A stretch of DNA of 64,000 nucleotides from Alphaproteobacteria bacterium (lineage in GTDB: Bacteria > Pseudomonadota > Alphaproteobacteria > Caulobacterales > Maricaulaceae). A model generated the notes under the pieces. It was not told where the DNA came from. It did no database searches and saw nothing but the letters and a program-made list of their open reading frames with translations. Below are positions 16,937-26,246 of the stretch, in pieces. The position numbers were made by a program, and so were the translations under genes. The stretch is from assembly GCA_016124675.1 (NCBI GenBank), contig WGNG01000007.1, positions 61,340-125,339 of the forward strand, read 5' to 3'. Numbering within the stretch: the first letter of the stretch is position 1; each line of letters starts with the position of its first letter.

Positions 16937-18826
16937 TCAGCCCCCGCCGCAATCGGCTCTCTGTGAATGGTCGCACCCATCCGCATTGATGAAGCGCTGC
17001 GTGCTCATGATCCCGGCGTCCGGGCGCGACAGGGTCTGGCCGGCTTCGGCGCGGGCGCGCACGTGATTGACGAAGCTCTGGGCATATTCGGCAAACGTGT
17101 CGGTGACGCGCCCTTCCGCGCTGGCGCGGGCAAAGACTCTGTATCCGTCTCCGCCCCCGGCGGTGAAGGAGTTGGTGACCACCTTGTACTGCGCATTCGG
17201 ATTGATCGGCGTCCACTCTCCGGCCAGGCGTGAATTGACCTCCACCGCGCTGATGCGCGCGCCGGGTTCGGCCGACATATCCACAGCAAAGCGCAAACCG
17301 GCCGCATACGGATAGGCGCCGCCCCCGCTGGCGCTGGCGGCCACCGCCTCTTCCAGCGTCTCGATGATTTCCGCGCCTGACAGCGTCAGCACGTGCAGCG
17401 TGTTGGCGAAGGGCAGGACGGTGAAGACGTCGGCGATGGTCACCGGGCCCGCCGGGATGCTGGCGCGCACCCCGCCCGCGTTCTGGATGGCGATGTCGGC
17501 GCTGCCCTCGCGCTCCAGAAACGCCTGCGCCACCAGGGCGGAGACATGGGCGCCGTGCTCATGGGTTTCGGCGCGATCACACAAGGGCTCGGCGCGGCCC
17601 TCTCCGGGCAGGCGCACCATGCACAGCGGCTCGGCCGCCTCGCCGATCACCGTCTCGCGCAGTTGGGACAGCTGCGCGGTGAAGCCGGCCAGCAAGGCCT
17701 CGCTCTCCGCGTTCGCCTCAAGCGGATGCAGCAGCGGATGGCGGTCCAGCGCCGCCCGCACCCGGGCCGCGTCCGCCCCGGACAAGGCGATGTCGGCGCC
17801 GTCCCGGGAGAAGGAATAGCCGCTGGCGGCTGCGGGGAAGACCGGCGCGCCCGAGCAGGCGATGACACGGCCCGACTCATCGAAGCTGACGCGCAGCTCG
17901 CCCAGCGCGCGGGCGTATTCGAACGCCTGGACGATACAGACCGGATCGCCATCCGCATTGGTCTCCATCGTCGGATAGGGGCCCTCCGGCGTGAAGCCCA
18001 GCGGCGCCAGGACGCCGCGATCGCCCAGCAGGGTATGGGAATCGCCGCCCACGATGACGTCCACGCCCGTCAGGGCGCGCGCGAGCGTGAGGTCATTGGC
18101 GTATTGCTGGTGGGTCAGCAGGATGATGTGCTCCATGCCGCCGGCCCGCAGCCGGTCGATCTCGCCTTGCGCGGTTTCGGTTTCGTCGAGGAAGCGGGTT
18201 TCGGGATCGGGGGAGGAGGAGATGCGCGTCTTTTCCGCAATGACCAGGCCGATCACGCCGATGCGCCGCCCGCCGCGCTCGAACACGGCCGAAGCCTGGA
18301 GCCGGCCCAGCAAGGGCGAGGCGTCATGCGGGACGACATTGGCGCTGATCACCGGCGTCTGGCAATCGCCCGCGCCCAGAAAATCGAGAAACTGCGCCAG
18401 GCCTGCATCGCCGTGATCAAATTCGTGATTGCCCGGCGCGAAGGCGTCAAAGCAGATGAGGTTCATCAGCGCCGCGTCTGCCTCGCCCTCGAACAGGGTG
18501 TAGTAAAGCGTGCCTGTAATGGCGTCGCCTGCGTGCAGGGTCAGGACCGCATCGCCCTGCGCCGCGCGCGCCTCAATGAGCGCGGTGATGAGCGGATAGC
18601 CGCCATAGGCCACCGATACGCGCCCGTCCGCCGGCGCCGCGTCCAGCGCCAGACCGCTGACATCAAACGCCAGTGCGCCCGGCTCGAGATGGCTGTGGTG
18701 ATCATTCACGTGCAGAAGCGTGAGCGTGTAGGGCTCTGCTGCTGTGGCGGCGGGAGCGGGCGCCTCGGGCGCCGCGCAGGCGGCGAGCCAGGACAGGGCG
18801 GCGAGGGTCCACACACTCATGCGCAT
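16937..18826 (-). CDS. UshA-like 5'-nucleotidase / 2',3'-cyclic phosphodiesterase lipoprotein
   Basis: A 629-residue two-domain enzyme. The N-terminal metallophosphatase domain carries LLHVNDHHSHLEP, GDAITGTLYY and GNHEFDHGD metal-binding motifs; the C-terminal nucleotide-binding domain carries NAGGVRASIPAG and DVFTVLPFANTL. The signal sequence ends LAACAAP, indicating a lipoprotein or at least export. It likely hydrolyses extracytoplasmic nucleotides to salvage phosphate and nucleosides. The AAAGGA motif is eight bases before ATG 18826; a GTG one codon earlier (18829) is possible. The C-terminus is Cys/Gly-rich (CDHSQRADCGGG). Confidence 0.92.
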   Translation of the reverse strand: MRMSVWTLAALSWLAACAAPEAPAPAATAAEPYTLTLLHVNDHHSHLEPGALAFDVSGLALDAAPADGRVSVAYGGYPLITALIEARAAQGDAVLTLHAGDAITGTLYYTLFEGEADAALMNLICFDAFAPGNHEFDHGDAGLAQFLDFLGAGDCQTPVISANVVPHDASPLLGRLQASAVFERGGRRIGVIGLVIAEKTRISSSPDPETRFLDETETAQGEIDRLRAGGMEHIILLTHQQYANDLTLARALTGVDVIVGGDSHTLLGDRGVLAPLGFTPEGPYPTMETNADGDPVCIVQAFEYARALGELRVSFDESGRVIACSGAPVFPAAASGYSFSRDGADIALSGADAARVRAALDRHPLLHPLEANAESEALLAGFTAQLSQLRETVIGEAAEPLCMVRLPGEGRAEPLCDRAETHEHGAHVSALVAQAFLEREGSADIAIQNAGGVRASIPAGPVTIADVFTVLPFANTLHVLTLSGAEIIETLEEAVAASASGGGAYPYAAGLRFAVDMSAEPGARISAVEVNSRLAGEWTPINPNAQYKVVTNSFTAGGGDGYRVFARASAEGRVTDTFAEYAQSFVNHVRARAEAGQTLSRPDAGIMSTQRFINADGCDHSQRADCGGG

Positions 18827-18994
18827 CACGGGGGTCCTTTTGTCGTGTCTGGCGCCGAGCGCCGCCAGCGCCTCCTAGCACAGGCGCGCCCTGCCCGGAA
18901 TGCGCGGCGCGTCTCTGCGGCAGACCGTATGGCGGCGCCGCCCGGACAGCCGTGCGCCATCGCGCGGGCGGGATGACGGGACCCGAATGCAGAA

Positions 18995-19022
18995 CGGCCC
19001 GCCGGATCGCTCCGGCGGGCCG
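18995..19022 (-). terminator. Hairpin after the OmpA-family gene
   Basis: A perfect 12-bp stem (18995-19006 with 19011-19022, loop TCGC) lies 25 bases beyond the ompA stop on the minus strand. The trailing sequence GTTCTGCATT is only moderately T-rich. Confidence 0.7.
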
Positions 19023-19047
19023 CCTGTTGGGTGATGGATCGGCCTGA

Positions 19048-20145
19048 TCAGTCGAGGTTGATCAGGACTTCCACGCGACGGTTCAGCGGCTCGCGCACGC
19101 CATCCGGGGTCGCAACGGCCGGGCGGCTTTCGCCGAAGGCGTTGATCGAGATGGCGCCGGCGGGCACGCCGAGGCGGACCAGCTCGTCACGCACCGCACG
19201 GGCGCGGCGCTCGGACAGGCCGACATTGTACTGGGCCGAACCCGAACGGTCGGCGTGGCCGTCAACCTGCACCGCCGCGACGCCGCAATCGCGGGCCGTG
19301 CTGATGGCATTGTTGATGACGTTGCGCGACTGGTCGGTGACGTTGGAGCGATCCCACTCGAAATACACCACGAACTCGGCGTCCTCACAGGCCGGCGCCG
19401 GGGTGGGAACAGGCTGCGGCGTGGGGGTCGGAGCCGGCGGCGGGGTCGGGGTCGGCGCCGGTGTCGGCGTCGGGGCTGCCGGAGCGCCGAAGCTGTAGCG
19501 CAGGCCGGCCCAGACTTCGTGGCCGGACAGATTGCCGACGTTCACGCCGTCATACCGGGTCGAACCATAGCCGAAATAGCGGTATTCGGTGTCGAGGGTG
19601 GTACGCTCGGTCAGCGGCCAGGCAATGCCGGCGATGCCCTGATAGGCGACCGACAGGTCACGTTCGCGAACCTGGACAAAGCGCGTATCGCCCGGAATGA
19701 CCGACCCGACCGGGCGCGTGCCGGTTGACCATCCGGCGAGCGATCCGGTGGAGCGCACAAAGCCGATGCCCGCGCCCAGATAGGGGTTGAAGCCGGCAAT
19801 GTCGAAATCATAAAGCACGTTCGCCATCGCGCTCCAGGCCTGGAAGGACGAGCGGCTGTCCTCGTAATTGCCGACCGAGCCGGTGTTGTTATAGCGGTGG
19901 GCGATCTCGCCCTCGACGCGCCACGGGCCGGGGGTCTGATATCCCAGCGAGATTTTCTCCCGCCAGTTGCTTTCACCGCGGATAGCGCCGCCATTGGGAC
20001 CATTGCCGAGGCGCCCGGTCACTTCGGTTTCTTCAGGCGTGCCATAGCCGATCGCGCCGCCCAGATACCAGCCCTCGTCAGCCGCCAGTGACGGTGCGCC
20101 GAGTACCAGCCCGAGTGCCGCAGCAGACAGCAGGACATTCTTCAT
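19048..20145 (-). CDS. OmpA-family outer-membrane protein
   Basis: A 365-residue protein: signal peptide (1-21, MKNVLLSAAALGLVLGAPSLA), an eight-stranded beta-barrel domain (about 24-205) with many Tyr/Gly residues, a repetitive Pro/Thr linker (about 208-240, PTPTPAPTPTPPP) and an OmpA-type peptidoglycan-binding domain (about 243-365) with HADRSGSAQYNVGLSERRA and NAFGESRP. It tethers the outer membrane to the cell wall. ATG 20145 is preceded by AAAAGGA; the frame is open far upstream but the signal peptide fixes the start. A perfect hairpin follows the gene. Confidence 0.95.
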   Translation of the reverse strand: MKNVLLSAAALGLVLGAPSLAADEGWYLGGAIGYGTPEETEVTGRLGNGPNGGAIRGESNWREKISLGYQTPGPWRVEGEIAHRYNNTGSVGNYEDSRSSFQAWSAMANVLYDFDIAGFNPYLGAGIGFVRSTGSLAGWSTGTRPVGSVIPGDTRFVQVRERDLSVAYQGIAGIAWPLTERTTLDTEYRYFGYGSTRYDGVNVGNLSGHEVWAGLRYSFGAPAAPTPTPAPTPTPPPAPTPTPQPVPTPAPACEDAEFVVYFEWDRSNVTDQSRNVINNAISTARDCGVAAVQVDGHADRSGSAQYNVGLSERRARAVRDELVRLGVPAGAISINAFGESRPAVATPDGVREPLNRRVEVLINLD

Positions 20146-20545
20146 GCTTGAGTTCCTTTTCCAGGTTAGGTTTGAGGCGTCCAATTCGCCCATGAATGTG
20201 ACAGCATTGCGGGTGCGGCGTCGCTGTGTGATAAAATGAATGGCATGTTGCTTCTTTGCATCATCACGCCGCTTTACGTCTTGTTTGACACCCTTTCCCT
20301 CATGCCTGCCAAAGCTACACCTCGCCTGCCTGCGAAGGATGACAGGTCGTGTCCCCCTGACCGGAGCACCCGGACTGCGGTCGTCTGACTGTGCCGTCAG
20401 AGACACGATCGGATGGACTGTCTTGTCCCGGCAAGCCAAGCGCCATGCTTGCCCAACCCCGAGGGCGCCCGCCGGTTCCGTCGGCGCACAGTGTTCGAGC
20501 GTGGTCTGCGATCACCCGATTCTGGCGACGCCTGGCGCGACCCGG
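20146..20545. other. 400-base intergenic region upstream of the OmpA-family gene
   Basis: No credible gene is seen here. The part near 20215-20290 is distinctly A/T-rich (for example TGATAAAATGAATGG) compared with the flanks and probably holds the promoter and 5' leader of the leftward OmpA gene. I could not place confident -35/-10 hexamers. The remainder, 20330-20545, is GC-rich with nothing recognisable. Confidence 0.5.
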
Positions 20546-21571
20546 TCAGCACGCGCGGGAGTCCTGGCGCTCGCCGAGTTGAAAAAGCCACAGAAACGCG
20601 GCGCACAGTCCCGCCAGGGCGCCAAGCACAGCCATGAGAAGCCAGCCGTCCACGCCTTCCTTGAACACCGTCCAGACGAACTGAGCCAGGCACAGCGTCG
20701 ACACGATCAGCAGGGTCGGCCGGCGCGGCATGTAGTTCACGATCACCGCACCCAGCGGCGCGCCGAGCGCCACGACCGGCGCCGCCGCGAGCCAGTTGTA
20801 AAAGACCGCCGGGTCGATGGCGTAAAGCGCCGGGTTGATGGCGCCGAGCGCCGCATTCGACGCAATGCCGATCAGGGACGTCGCCGCCATCAGGAGCACC
20901 GAGGTCGGAATCGCCATTTTCAGGTCCGCCCGGTAGAACAGCACCAGCACGGTATAGATCATCATGTCGATGCCCACGCCCGTGAGCGACGCCACCACGC
21001 CGCCGCTCAGCCCGATAAAGAGGCCGACCGGCGTGTCCAGCCGGTCATGGGGATGGCGCGGTCCTTCCGGTTTCACGATATCGTTGAGCTTGAGCCAGTG
21101 GATGATGCCGAAGCTCGCCCAGGTCACGGCGAACATGAGCTTGACCAGAATGTCCGAGGCGTAAGGGGCGATGAACGCAGCGCCCAGCGGCGTGCCGATC
21201 AAAGCGCCCGCCAGGGCCGGCCGCAGAAGCGCCCAGTCGAGCGTGCGGCGGGCGGTGAGGATGAACACGCTGGCCGACACCATGCCGGCAGACTGAACCG
21301 CCAGGCCGAAATTGCGCCCGAGCGAGGCGGGCAGGTCGAACAGCAGGACCAGAACCGGAAAGCCCACCGTGCCCCCGCCCATCGGCGTCGACCCCGCAAA
21401 ATAGGAACCGGCGGCCATGGCGGCGGCGATGGGCCAATGATCGCGCACCACCGGCCAGAGCCCGTTGAGCGAGACGATCAGCACCCAGACGGTGTAAAAT
21501 GCCGCCAGCCACGCCAGGAACGGCCAGAACCGGCGCGCACCGCTTACGATATGCCCCGCCCAAGCGTTCAT
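20546..21571 (-). CDS. TauE/SafE-family membrane transporter (sulfite exporter type)
   Basis: About 341 residues with eight predicted membrane helices in two similar halves. The conserved blocks GSTPMGGGTVGFPVLVLLF and the second-half GLSGGVVASLTGVGIDMM are characteristic of TauE/SafE permeases, which export sulfur-containing anions in studied cases. Substrate here is unknown. The ATG at 21571 has a GGGGG stretch upstream; a GTG 15 codons further out is possible. It stands alone, divergent from an MFS gene about 250 bases away. Confidence 0.86.
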   Translation of the reverse strand: MNAWAGHIVSGARRFWPFLAWLAAFYTVWVLIVSLNGLWPVVRDHWPIAAAMAAGSYFAGSTPMGGGTVGFPVLVLLFDLPASLGRNFGLAVQSAGMVSASVFILTARRTLDWALLRPALAGALIGTPLGAAFIAPYASDILVKLMFAVTWASFGIIHWLKLNDIVKPEGPRHPHDRLDTPVGLFIGLSGGVVASLTGVGIDMMIYTVLVLFYRADLKMAIPTSVLLMAATSLIGIASNAALGAINPALYAIDPAVFYNWLAAAPVVALGAPLGAVIVNYMPRRPTLLIVSTLCLAQFVWTVFKEGVDGWLLMAVLGALAGLCAAFLWLFQLGERQDSRAC

Positions 21572-21819
21572 CCCGCCAGCCCCCGTTTGCCGCCGGAGGG
21601 GATATGAGCGCTGCACGAACGGATTTCCAAGCCGTATGGGCAGATGACCTGTGCGCAGCCGTGCATGCGCCTGCGACGCCGCCTGCCTGGGGTTTCGCGG
21701 CGCCAGAATGTTCGAAGCTTGCGCTGATTGTCAGTTCACAACGGGCGCAGGCGCACTAACCTGAGCGTTCATCAGACCCGCCCGCGAAGAGGCCCGGCTG
21801 ACAAGGGGAGGACCTGTCC

Positions 21820-23184
21820 ATGACTGCTGAAACCCGCCCGCCTGCGGCGGCGCCCGCCGGCGCGCCTGCGCCGCTGGCCAAGCCTGCCCGCGCCTATGCG
21901 CTGGGCGTGCTTGTGATCATCTATGTCTTCAATTTTCTCGACCGCCAGATCGTCAATATCCTGGCCGAGCCGATCAAGGCCGATCTGGGGCTCGCTGACT
22001 GGCAGATCGGTGTGATGGCCGGTTTCGCCTTTGCGATCTTCTATACCGTGCTGGGCATCCCCATCGCGCGCTATGCCGAGCGGGCCGACCGGGTGAAGAT
22101 CATCTCTGCGGCCGTGGCCGTGTGGAGCGCCTTCACCATATTGTGCGGCCTGGCGGGCAATTTCGTCCAGCTCCTGGCCGCGCGCATCGGCGTCGGCGTG
22201 GGTGAGGCGGGCTGCACCCCGCCGGCCCACTCGCTGATCTGCGACTACACGCCCAAGGAAAAGCGCGCTTCGGCGCTGGCGCTCTATTCCATGGGCATCC
22301 CGCTGGGATCGCTGGCGGGCATGGTGGTGGGCGGGCTGATCGCCGACGCCTATGGCTGGCGGGTGGCGTTCTTCGTCGCCGGCGCGCCGGGAATTGCGCT
22401 GGCGCTGATCGCCTGGCTGACCCTGCCAGAGCCCCGCCGCAAGGGCATGCGCAGCATGTCCGCAGCGCCAGCGGCCGGCTCGCCCGGCATGCTCGACGCC
22501 ATGCGCGAGCTGCGCTCGAAGGCGTCCTTCTGGTGGATTTCCGCCGGCGCGGCGCTGGCGGCCATGATCGGCTACGGCCACATAACGTTTTACGGCTCGT
22601 TCTATTTCAGAAATCACGGCGAGGGGCTGACGGCGATGGCTGGCCAGGTCAATGAGGCGCTGGGCTCCGGCTTCGGGCCTATCGGCTTTCTCGGGACGGC
22701 GCTGGGCCTGCTTATCGGCGTATTCGGCGCAGCCGGAACCTATCTGGGCGGTATTCTTGCCGACCGGTCGGCGCGCCTCAATCCGGCAGGTTATGCGATC
22801 GTGCCCGCCATCGCCACCGCGCTCACAGTCCCGCCCTTCGTGGCGGCGATGCTGGTGCTGGACGCGGGCGCCTCGCTGCTGCTTCTGACCATACCGGTGT
22901 TCCTGGGCGCGATCTGGTACGGGCCGGTCTTCGCCAGCGCCCAGAGCCTGGTCGAGCCGCACACGCGCGCCACGGCCGCGGCGGTGCTGTTGTTCATCAT
23001 CAATATGGTCGGCCTCGGCCTCGGGCCCGTCAGCGTGGGTCTGGTCAGTGACCTGCTGGCCGCGTCCATGGGCGAAGCCGAAGGCCTGCGCTGGTCGATG
23101 GTGATCTTCGGGCTGGTGGCGCTGGTCTCGGCGGGCGCCTTCCTGATGGCGGCGCGCACGCTGAAGGACGAGATCGTCAGTTGA
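21820..23184 (+). CDS. MFS transporter (spinster-like)
   Basis: A 454-residue, 12-helix transporter. The early FNFLDRQIVNILAEPIKADLGLADWQIG block and GLAGNFVQLLAARIGVGVGEAGCTPPAHSLI match the spinster-like major-facilitator group often seen in proteobacteria that degrade steroids or aromatics. A GGAGG ribosome-binding site precedes ATG 21820. It ends in a G/C hairpin shared with a convergent gene. Substrate is not determined by sequence; the neighbouring leftward catabolic-looking genes suggest an organic acid or related compound, which is inference. Confidence 0.9.
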   Translation: MTAETRPPAAAPAGAPAPLAKPARAYALGVLVIIYVFNFLDRQIVNILAEPIKADLGLADWQIGVMAGFAFAIFYTVLGIPIARYAERADRVKIISAAVAVWSAFTILCGLAGNFVQLLAARIGVGVGEAGCTPPAHSLICDYTPKEKRASALALYSMGIPLGSLAGMVVGGLIADAYGWRVAFFVAGAPGIALALIAWLTLPEPRRKGMRSMSAAPAAGSPGMLDAMRELRSKASFWWISAGAALAAMIGYGHITFYGSFYFRNHGEGLTAMAGQVNEALGSGFGPIGFLGTALGLLIGVFGAAGTYLGGILADRSARLNPAGYAIVPAIATALTVPPFVAAMLVLDAGASLLLLTIPVFLGAIWYGPVFASAQSLVEPHTRATAAAVLLFIINMVGLGLGPVSVGLVSDLLAASMGEAEGLRWSMVIFGLVALVSAGAFLMAARTLKDEIVS

Positions 23185-23189
23185 CGGAT

Positions 23190-23221
23190 GGGCGGGCGGC
23201 GCCAGGACGCCCCGCCCGCCC
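23190..23221. terminator. G/C-rich hairpin between convergent genes
   Basis: A 10-bp stem (23190-23199 with 23212-23221) occupies the short gap between the MFS gene and the VOC-lipoprotein gene. There is no T-tract, so it is only a candidate terminator acting in either direction. Confidence 0.45.
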
Positions 23222-23232
23222 GGGCGGCCGGC

Positions 23233-23820
23233 TCAGTCCCAGTCCAGCGGAGGGTGGATGCGGCGGTTGAGCTCGACAATATGGCCGTCGGGGTCGCGCA
23301 GCATGGACACCATGACCTGATAGGTCACGCCGTCGCCAGGATACTCGCGCAAGGTGGGCGCGCTCATCACCCGCACGCCGGGAACGGCCGAGGCCGAGGC
23401 GAAGACGGTGTCCAGCTCGCTGGTGTTGAACAGGAGCACGATTTCGCCTGTCTCGAAGCCCTGCTCCGGCACGTCGGGCGCCGGCGCGTCGGCGGCGTTG
23501 GCCAGCTGCCACAGGCCCAGCATGCCGATCTGGTCGTCATTGGCTTTGAGCAGCACCAGGCGCGACTGGCTGGAGCCGTCGCGGCTGGTGATCATCTGGT
23601 CATAGGTCATGGTCATGCCCATGGCGTCGCGATAGAGCGCCAGCGAAGCCTCCAGGTCGCGCACCAGCAGGGTGGTGCGGCGCAGGTCCAGCGGATTGCG
23701 CCCGGCGCCGGCCGCCGCATCGGCGGGCGTCGTGGCCGCAGCGGCTTGTGGCGCCGCGTGATTGCAGGCGGCGAGCGACACGGCGGCGAGCCCCGCAGCG
23801 ATGATGGACAGCGTCTTCAT
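23233..23820 (-). CDS. VOC/glyoxalase-fold lipoprotein
   Basis: A 195-residue protein with a lipoprotein signal (MKTLSIIAAGLAAVSLAAC, Cys at 19) and a vicinal-oxygen-chelate domain (about 48-190). It opens with RRTTLLVRDLEASLALYRDAMGM and closes with MVSMLRDPDGHIVELNRR, the usual two-module arrangement. Such domains bind a metal and act on small molecules; an exported lipoprotein form is less common. AGAGGGGGTT before ATG 23820 is the ribosome-binding site and rules out the start eight codons upstream. It is the last gene of the leftward 26.6-23.2 kb block. Confidence 0.87.
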   Translation of the reverse strand: MKTLSIIAAGLAAVSLAACNHAAPQAAAATTPADAAAGAGRNPLDLRRTTLLVRDLEASLALYRDAMGMTMTYDQMITSRDGSSQSRLVLLKANDDQIGMLGLWQLANAADAPAPDVPEQGFETGEIVLLFNTSELDTVFASASAVPGVRVMSAPTLREYPGDGVTYQVMVSMLRDPDGHIVELNRRIHPPLDWD

Positions 23821-23843
23821 GGCAACCCCCTCTGGCGTGGACA

Positions 23844-24485
23844 TCAGTCTGCCCTGTCAAACACATAGCCGCCGCGCGCCGGGCCCCAGATCAGCGCTCC
23901 CTCGGCGTCGAAGCCGCGGTCCCAGTTGGCGTGGCCCTGGGGGGTGTGGATCGAGCGCGAGACCGTGCGCACCGCGCCGCGCAGGCCCGACGGGCAGGTG
24001 TCGAAATTCGACTGCCAGTAACCATGGGCGATGCGGTGCACCTCGCCCGAGCAGCTCACCGCGCCCAGCTGGTCCTCGGTGATGCGCGCCGGATCGGCGA
24101 ACGCGCCCACCACGCTGGCCGGATCATTGAGGGTGTAGATGGTGCGCAGGACCAGCTGATTGTTCAGCTCGACCAGGCGGATGATACGCTGGAAATAGGG
24201 GCGCTGCTTGATCTCGGGGTCGAAATCATCCGGGCTGGAGCCGAGGAAAGCGTTTTCCTGATAGAGCCAGATGCCATCCTCGCGATGCGGCCAGATGCGC
24301 ACCGTCTCGCTCTCCACATAGCCCCAGCCCTCGATGCGCGACTGCTCCAGCGTGGAGAAGGACCCGATCAAGAGGCCCGCCAACTCATGGGCGCCGGGAA
24401 AGCCGGGCTCGTCCGCGGGCTCGCTGGCGGCGGCGGTCCACGATGCCGCAAGGGCAAGGCAAAAGGCGGTGATCAGCTTGCGCAT
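23844..24485 (-). CDS. CpcT/CpeT-family (chromophore lyase-like) secreted protein
   Basis: A 213-residue protein with a signal peptide (about 1-20) and a CpeT/CpcT-type domain. Recognisable blocks are LAGLLIGSFSTLEQSR, VRIWPHREDGIWLYQENA and RPYFQRIIRLVEL. In cyanobacteria these proteins attach bilins to phycobiliproteins. This organism shows no sign of phycobilisomes, and the presence of a signal peptide implies an envelope role, so the lyase function should not be transferred. Its role is unknown. It is 23 bases upstream of the VOC lipoprotein gene in the same block. Confidence 0.82.
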   Translation of the reverse strand: MRKLITAFCLALAASWTAAASEPADEPGFPGAHELAGLLIGSFSTLEQSRIEGWGYVESETVRIWPHREDGIWLYQENAFLGSSPDDFDPEIKQRPYFQRIIRLVELNNQLVLRTIYTLNDPASVVGAFADPARITEDQLGAVSCSGEVHRIAHGYWQSNFDTCPSGLRGAVRTVSRSIHTPQGHANWDRGFDAEGALIWGPARGGYVFDRAD

Positions 24486-24498
24486 GGCGTATCTCCTG

Positions 24499-25398
24499 TC
24501 AGGCGCCGGGCGCCGGCTCGGCGGCGGCGAAGGCTTTGGCTATGTCTTCACGGGTGGCGATCCAGACGCCGGATTTCGCCGTCACGTAATCCAGAAAGGC
24601 CTGAAACGCGCCGATCCGGCCGGGCCGCCCGATGATGCGCAGGTGCAGCCCCAGGCTCATCATGCGTGCATCCTCCTCGATGGACTCCTTGAGGAGCCAG
24701 TCGAGCGTGTCGCAGGCATAGGTCAGCCAGTCCTTCGCCGTCAGGGACGGGTCGAGCCAGAATTTCATGTCATTGGTGTCGAGCGCATAAGGCAGGACGA
24801 TGATCGGCTTGCGCCCCGCGCCGCCGGGCAGATCCACGACATCCCAGAAGGGAAAATCGTCCGAATAATCATCCATGTGATAAAGATATCCGGCCTGCGC
24901 CAGCAGGCCGCGCGTCATGTCCGTATGCAGATAGCGCGACAGCCAGCCCACGGGCCGGCGCCCGCAGGTCGCTTGAATTGAGGCGCCGGCGCGCTCGATG
25001 AAGGCGCGCTCCTTCTCCTCGTCCATGAAGGCCTGGAACTGCCAGCGCCAGCCATGGCTGCACGGCTCGTCGCCCCGCGCGATAAGCGCCTCGGCGATCC
25101 AGGGCGCGCGCTCCAGCGCCTGGGCGCACACCGTCCAGGTGGCCGGAACCTTGTAGGCGTCGAGCAGTTTGAGCACCCGGCCCGCCCCGCGATGGATCCC
25201 GTACTGATAATTGGTCTCGTTGCCGTGCACGCGGATCGGCGCTTTCAGCGCCACGCCCAGCTCGTCCACCGGCTCCGGCCCCTTGTCGCCATCGCGGATA
25301 TTGCGCTCGGCGCCTTCCTCGACATTCACGACAATGGACAGGGCGAGCGTCGCGCCATTGGGCCAGGTGAAGCCGGGGGGAGGCGGGGTACGGGTCAT
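24499..25398 (-). CDS. Polysaccharide deacetylase-family hydrolase (PuuE-like)
   Basis: A 299-residue NodB-fold protein. The family features seen are VNVEEGAERN near the N-terminus, PATWTVCAQALERAPWIAEALIARGDEPCSHGWRW, PVGWLSRY and a C-terminal MSLGLHLRIIGRPGR. This arrangement is closer to the PuuE/allantoinase-like branch acting on small amides than to chitin or peptidoglycan deacetylases. No signal peptide is present, so it is probably cytoplasmic. Its ATG overlaps the stop of the SDR gene by the ATGA arrangement, implying a shared pathway. Confidence 0.85.
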   Translation of the reverse strand: MTRTPPPPGFTWPNGATLALSIVVNVEEGAERNIRDGDKGPEPVDELGVALKAPIRVHGNETNYQYGIHRGAGRVLKLLDAYKVPATWTVCAQALERAPWIAEALIARGDEPCSHGWRWQFQAFMDEEKERAFIERAGASIQATCGRRPVGWLSRYLHTDMTRGLLAQAGYLYHMDDYSDDFPFWDVVDLPGGAGRKPIIVLPYALDTNDMKFWLDPSLTAKDWLTYACDTLDWLLKESIEEDARMMSLGLHLRIIGRPGRIGAFQAFLDYVTAKSGVWIATREDIAKAFAAAEPAPGA

Positions 25399-26234
25399 CA
25401 ATGCGGCTCCTCGCCGCCCGACACATTCATGCTTTCCGCCGTGATGTACTCGGCTTCGTCCGAGCACAGGAAGGCGACGGCCCTGGCGGTGTCTTCGGGC
25501 TTGCCGGGGCGTTTGAGCGGGATGCGGTCGGCCATGGCTTTGAGATATTCCTCCACGCTCCCGGCGCCGACCACCTTGGAGAAATACTCGTTCTGCCAGG
25601 CGCCCAGACCCGTGGTGACATGGTTGGGGCAGACATTGTTGACGGTGATCTGGTGCGGGCCCAGCTCGATGGCCGCCGAGCGCACGAGGCCCACCAGCCC
25701 GTGCTTGGAGCTGGTATAGGCCTGGGCGTGGGGAAAGCCCGACTTGGCGGCCTGGCTGGCGATATTGATGATGCGCCCGCCCTTGCCCTGCGCCACCATC
25801 ACCTCTGCGGCGGCCTTGATGCCGAAGAAGCAGCCCGTCAGATTGACGTCGATCACTGCGCGCCAGTCGTCCGCCGTCACGTCGAGCAGCGGCTTCATGA
25901 TATAGCCGATGCCGGCATTATTGACCCAGATGTCCAGCGAGCCGTGCGTCTCGCTTGCATGGCGGGCCAGCGCGCGCATCTGTTCGAGATCGCGCACGTC
26001 GCACACGCAGGTCGAGGCGGTCCCGCCGCCCTTGCGGATATCCGCTGCGATCGCCTCCATCTCGTCCGTCGCGCCGATATGCTGCGCTGGCGTCGCCGGG
26101 TCAGCGGCCTGACCGATATCGGAAATCACCACCGCTGCGCCCTCAGACGCCAGGCGCAGGGCGATGGCCTCGCCCAGCCCCTTGCGGCGGCCCGAGCCGG
26201 TGATGACGGCGGTCTTGCCGGTAAAGCGTCCCAT
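25398..26234 (-). CDS. Short-chain dehydrogenase/reductase
   Basis: A 278-residue classical SDR. The cofactor-binding Gly motif is TGSGRRKGLGEAIA (about 12-25), NNAGIG marks the NAG motif, and the catalytic tetrad includes Ser in NIASQ and YTSSK. It ends with the usual substrate-loop and SGG(E) region. It oxidises or reduces a hydroxyl/keto group with NAD(P)H; the substrate is unknown. The gene is coupled to the downstream deacetylase-like gene and preceded by a HapK-like gene, forming one leftward transcription unit. Confidence 0.9.
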   Translation of the reverse strand: MGRFTGKTAVITGSGRRKGLGEAIALRLASEGAAVVISDIGQAADPATPAQHIGATDEMEAIAADIRKGGGTASTCVCDVRDLEQMRALARHASETHGSLDIWVNNAGIGYIMKPLLDVTADDWRAVIDVNLTGCFFGIKAAAEVMVAQGKGGRIINIASQAAKSGFPHAQAYTSSKHGLVGLVRSAAIELGPHQITVNNVCPNHVTTGLGAWQNEYFSKVVGAGSVEEYLKAMADRIPLKRPGKPEDTARAVAFLCSDEAEYITAESMNVSGGEEPH

Positions 26235-26246
26235 GGCGCGCCCGCC

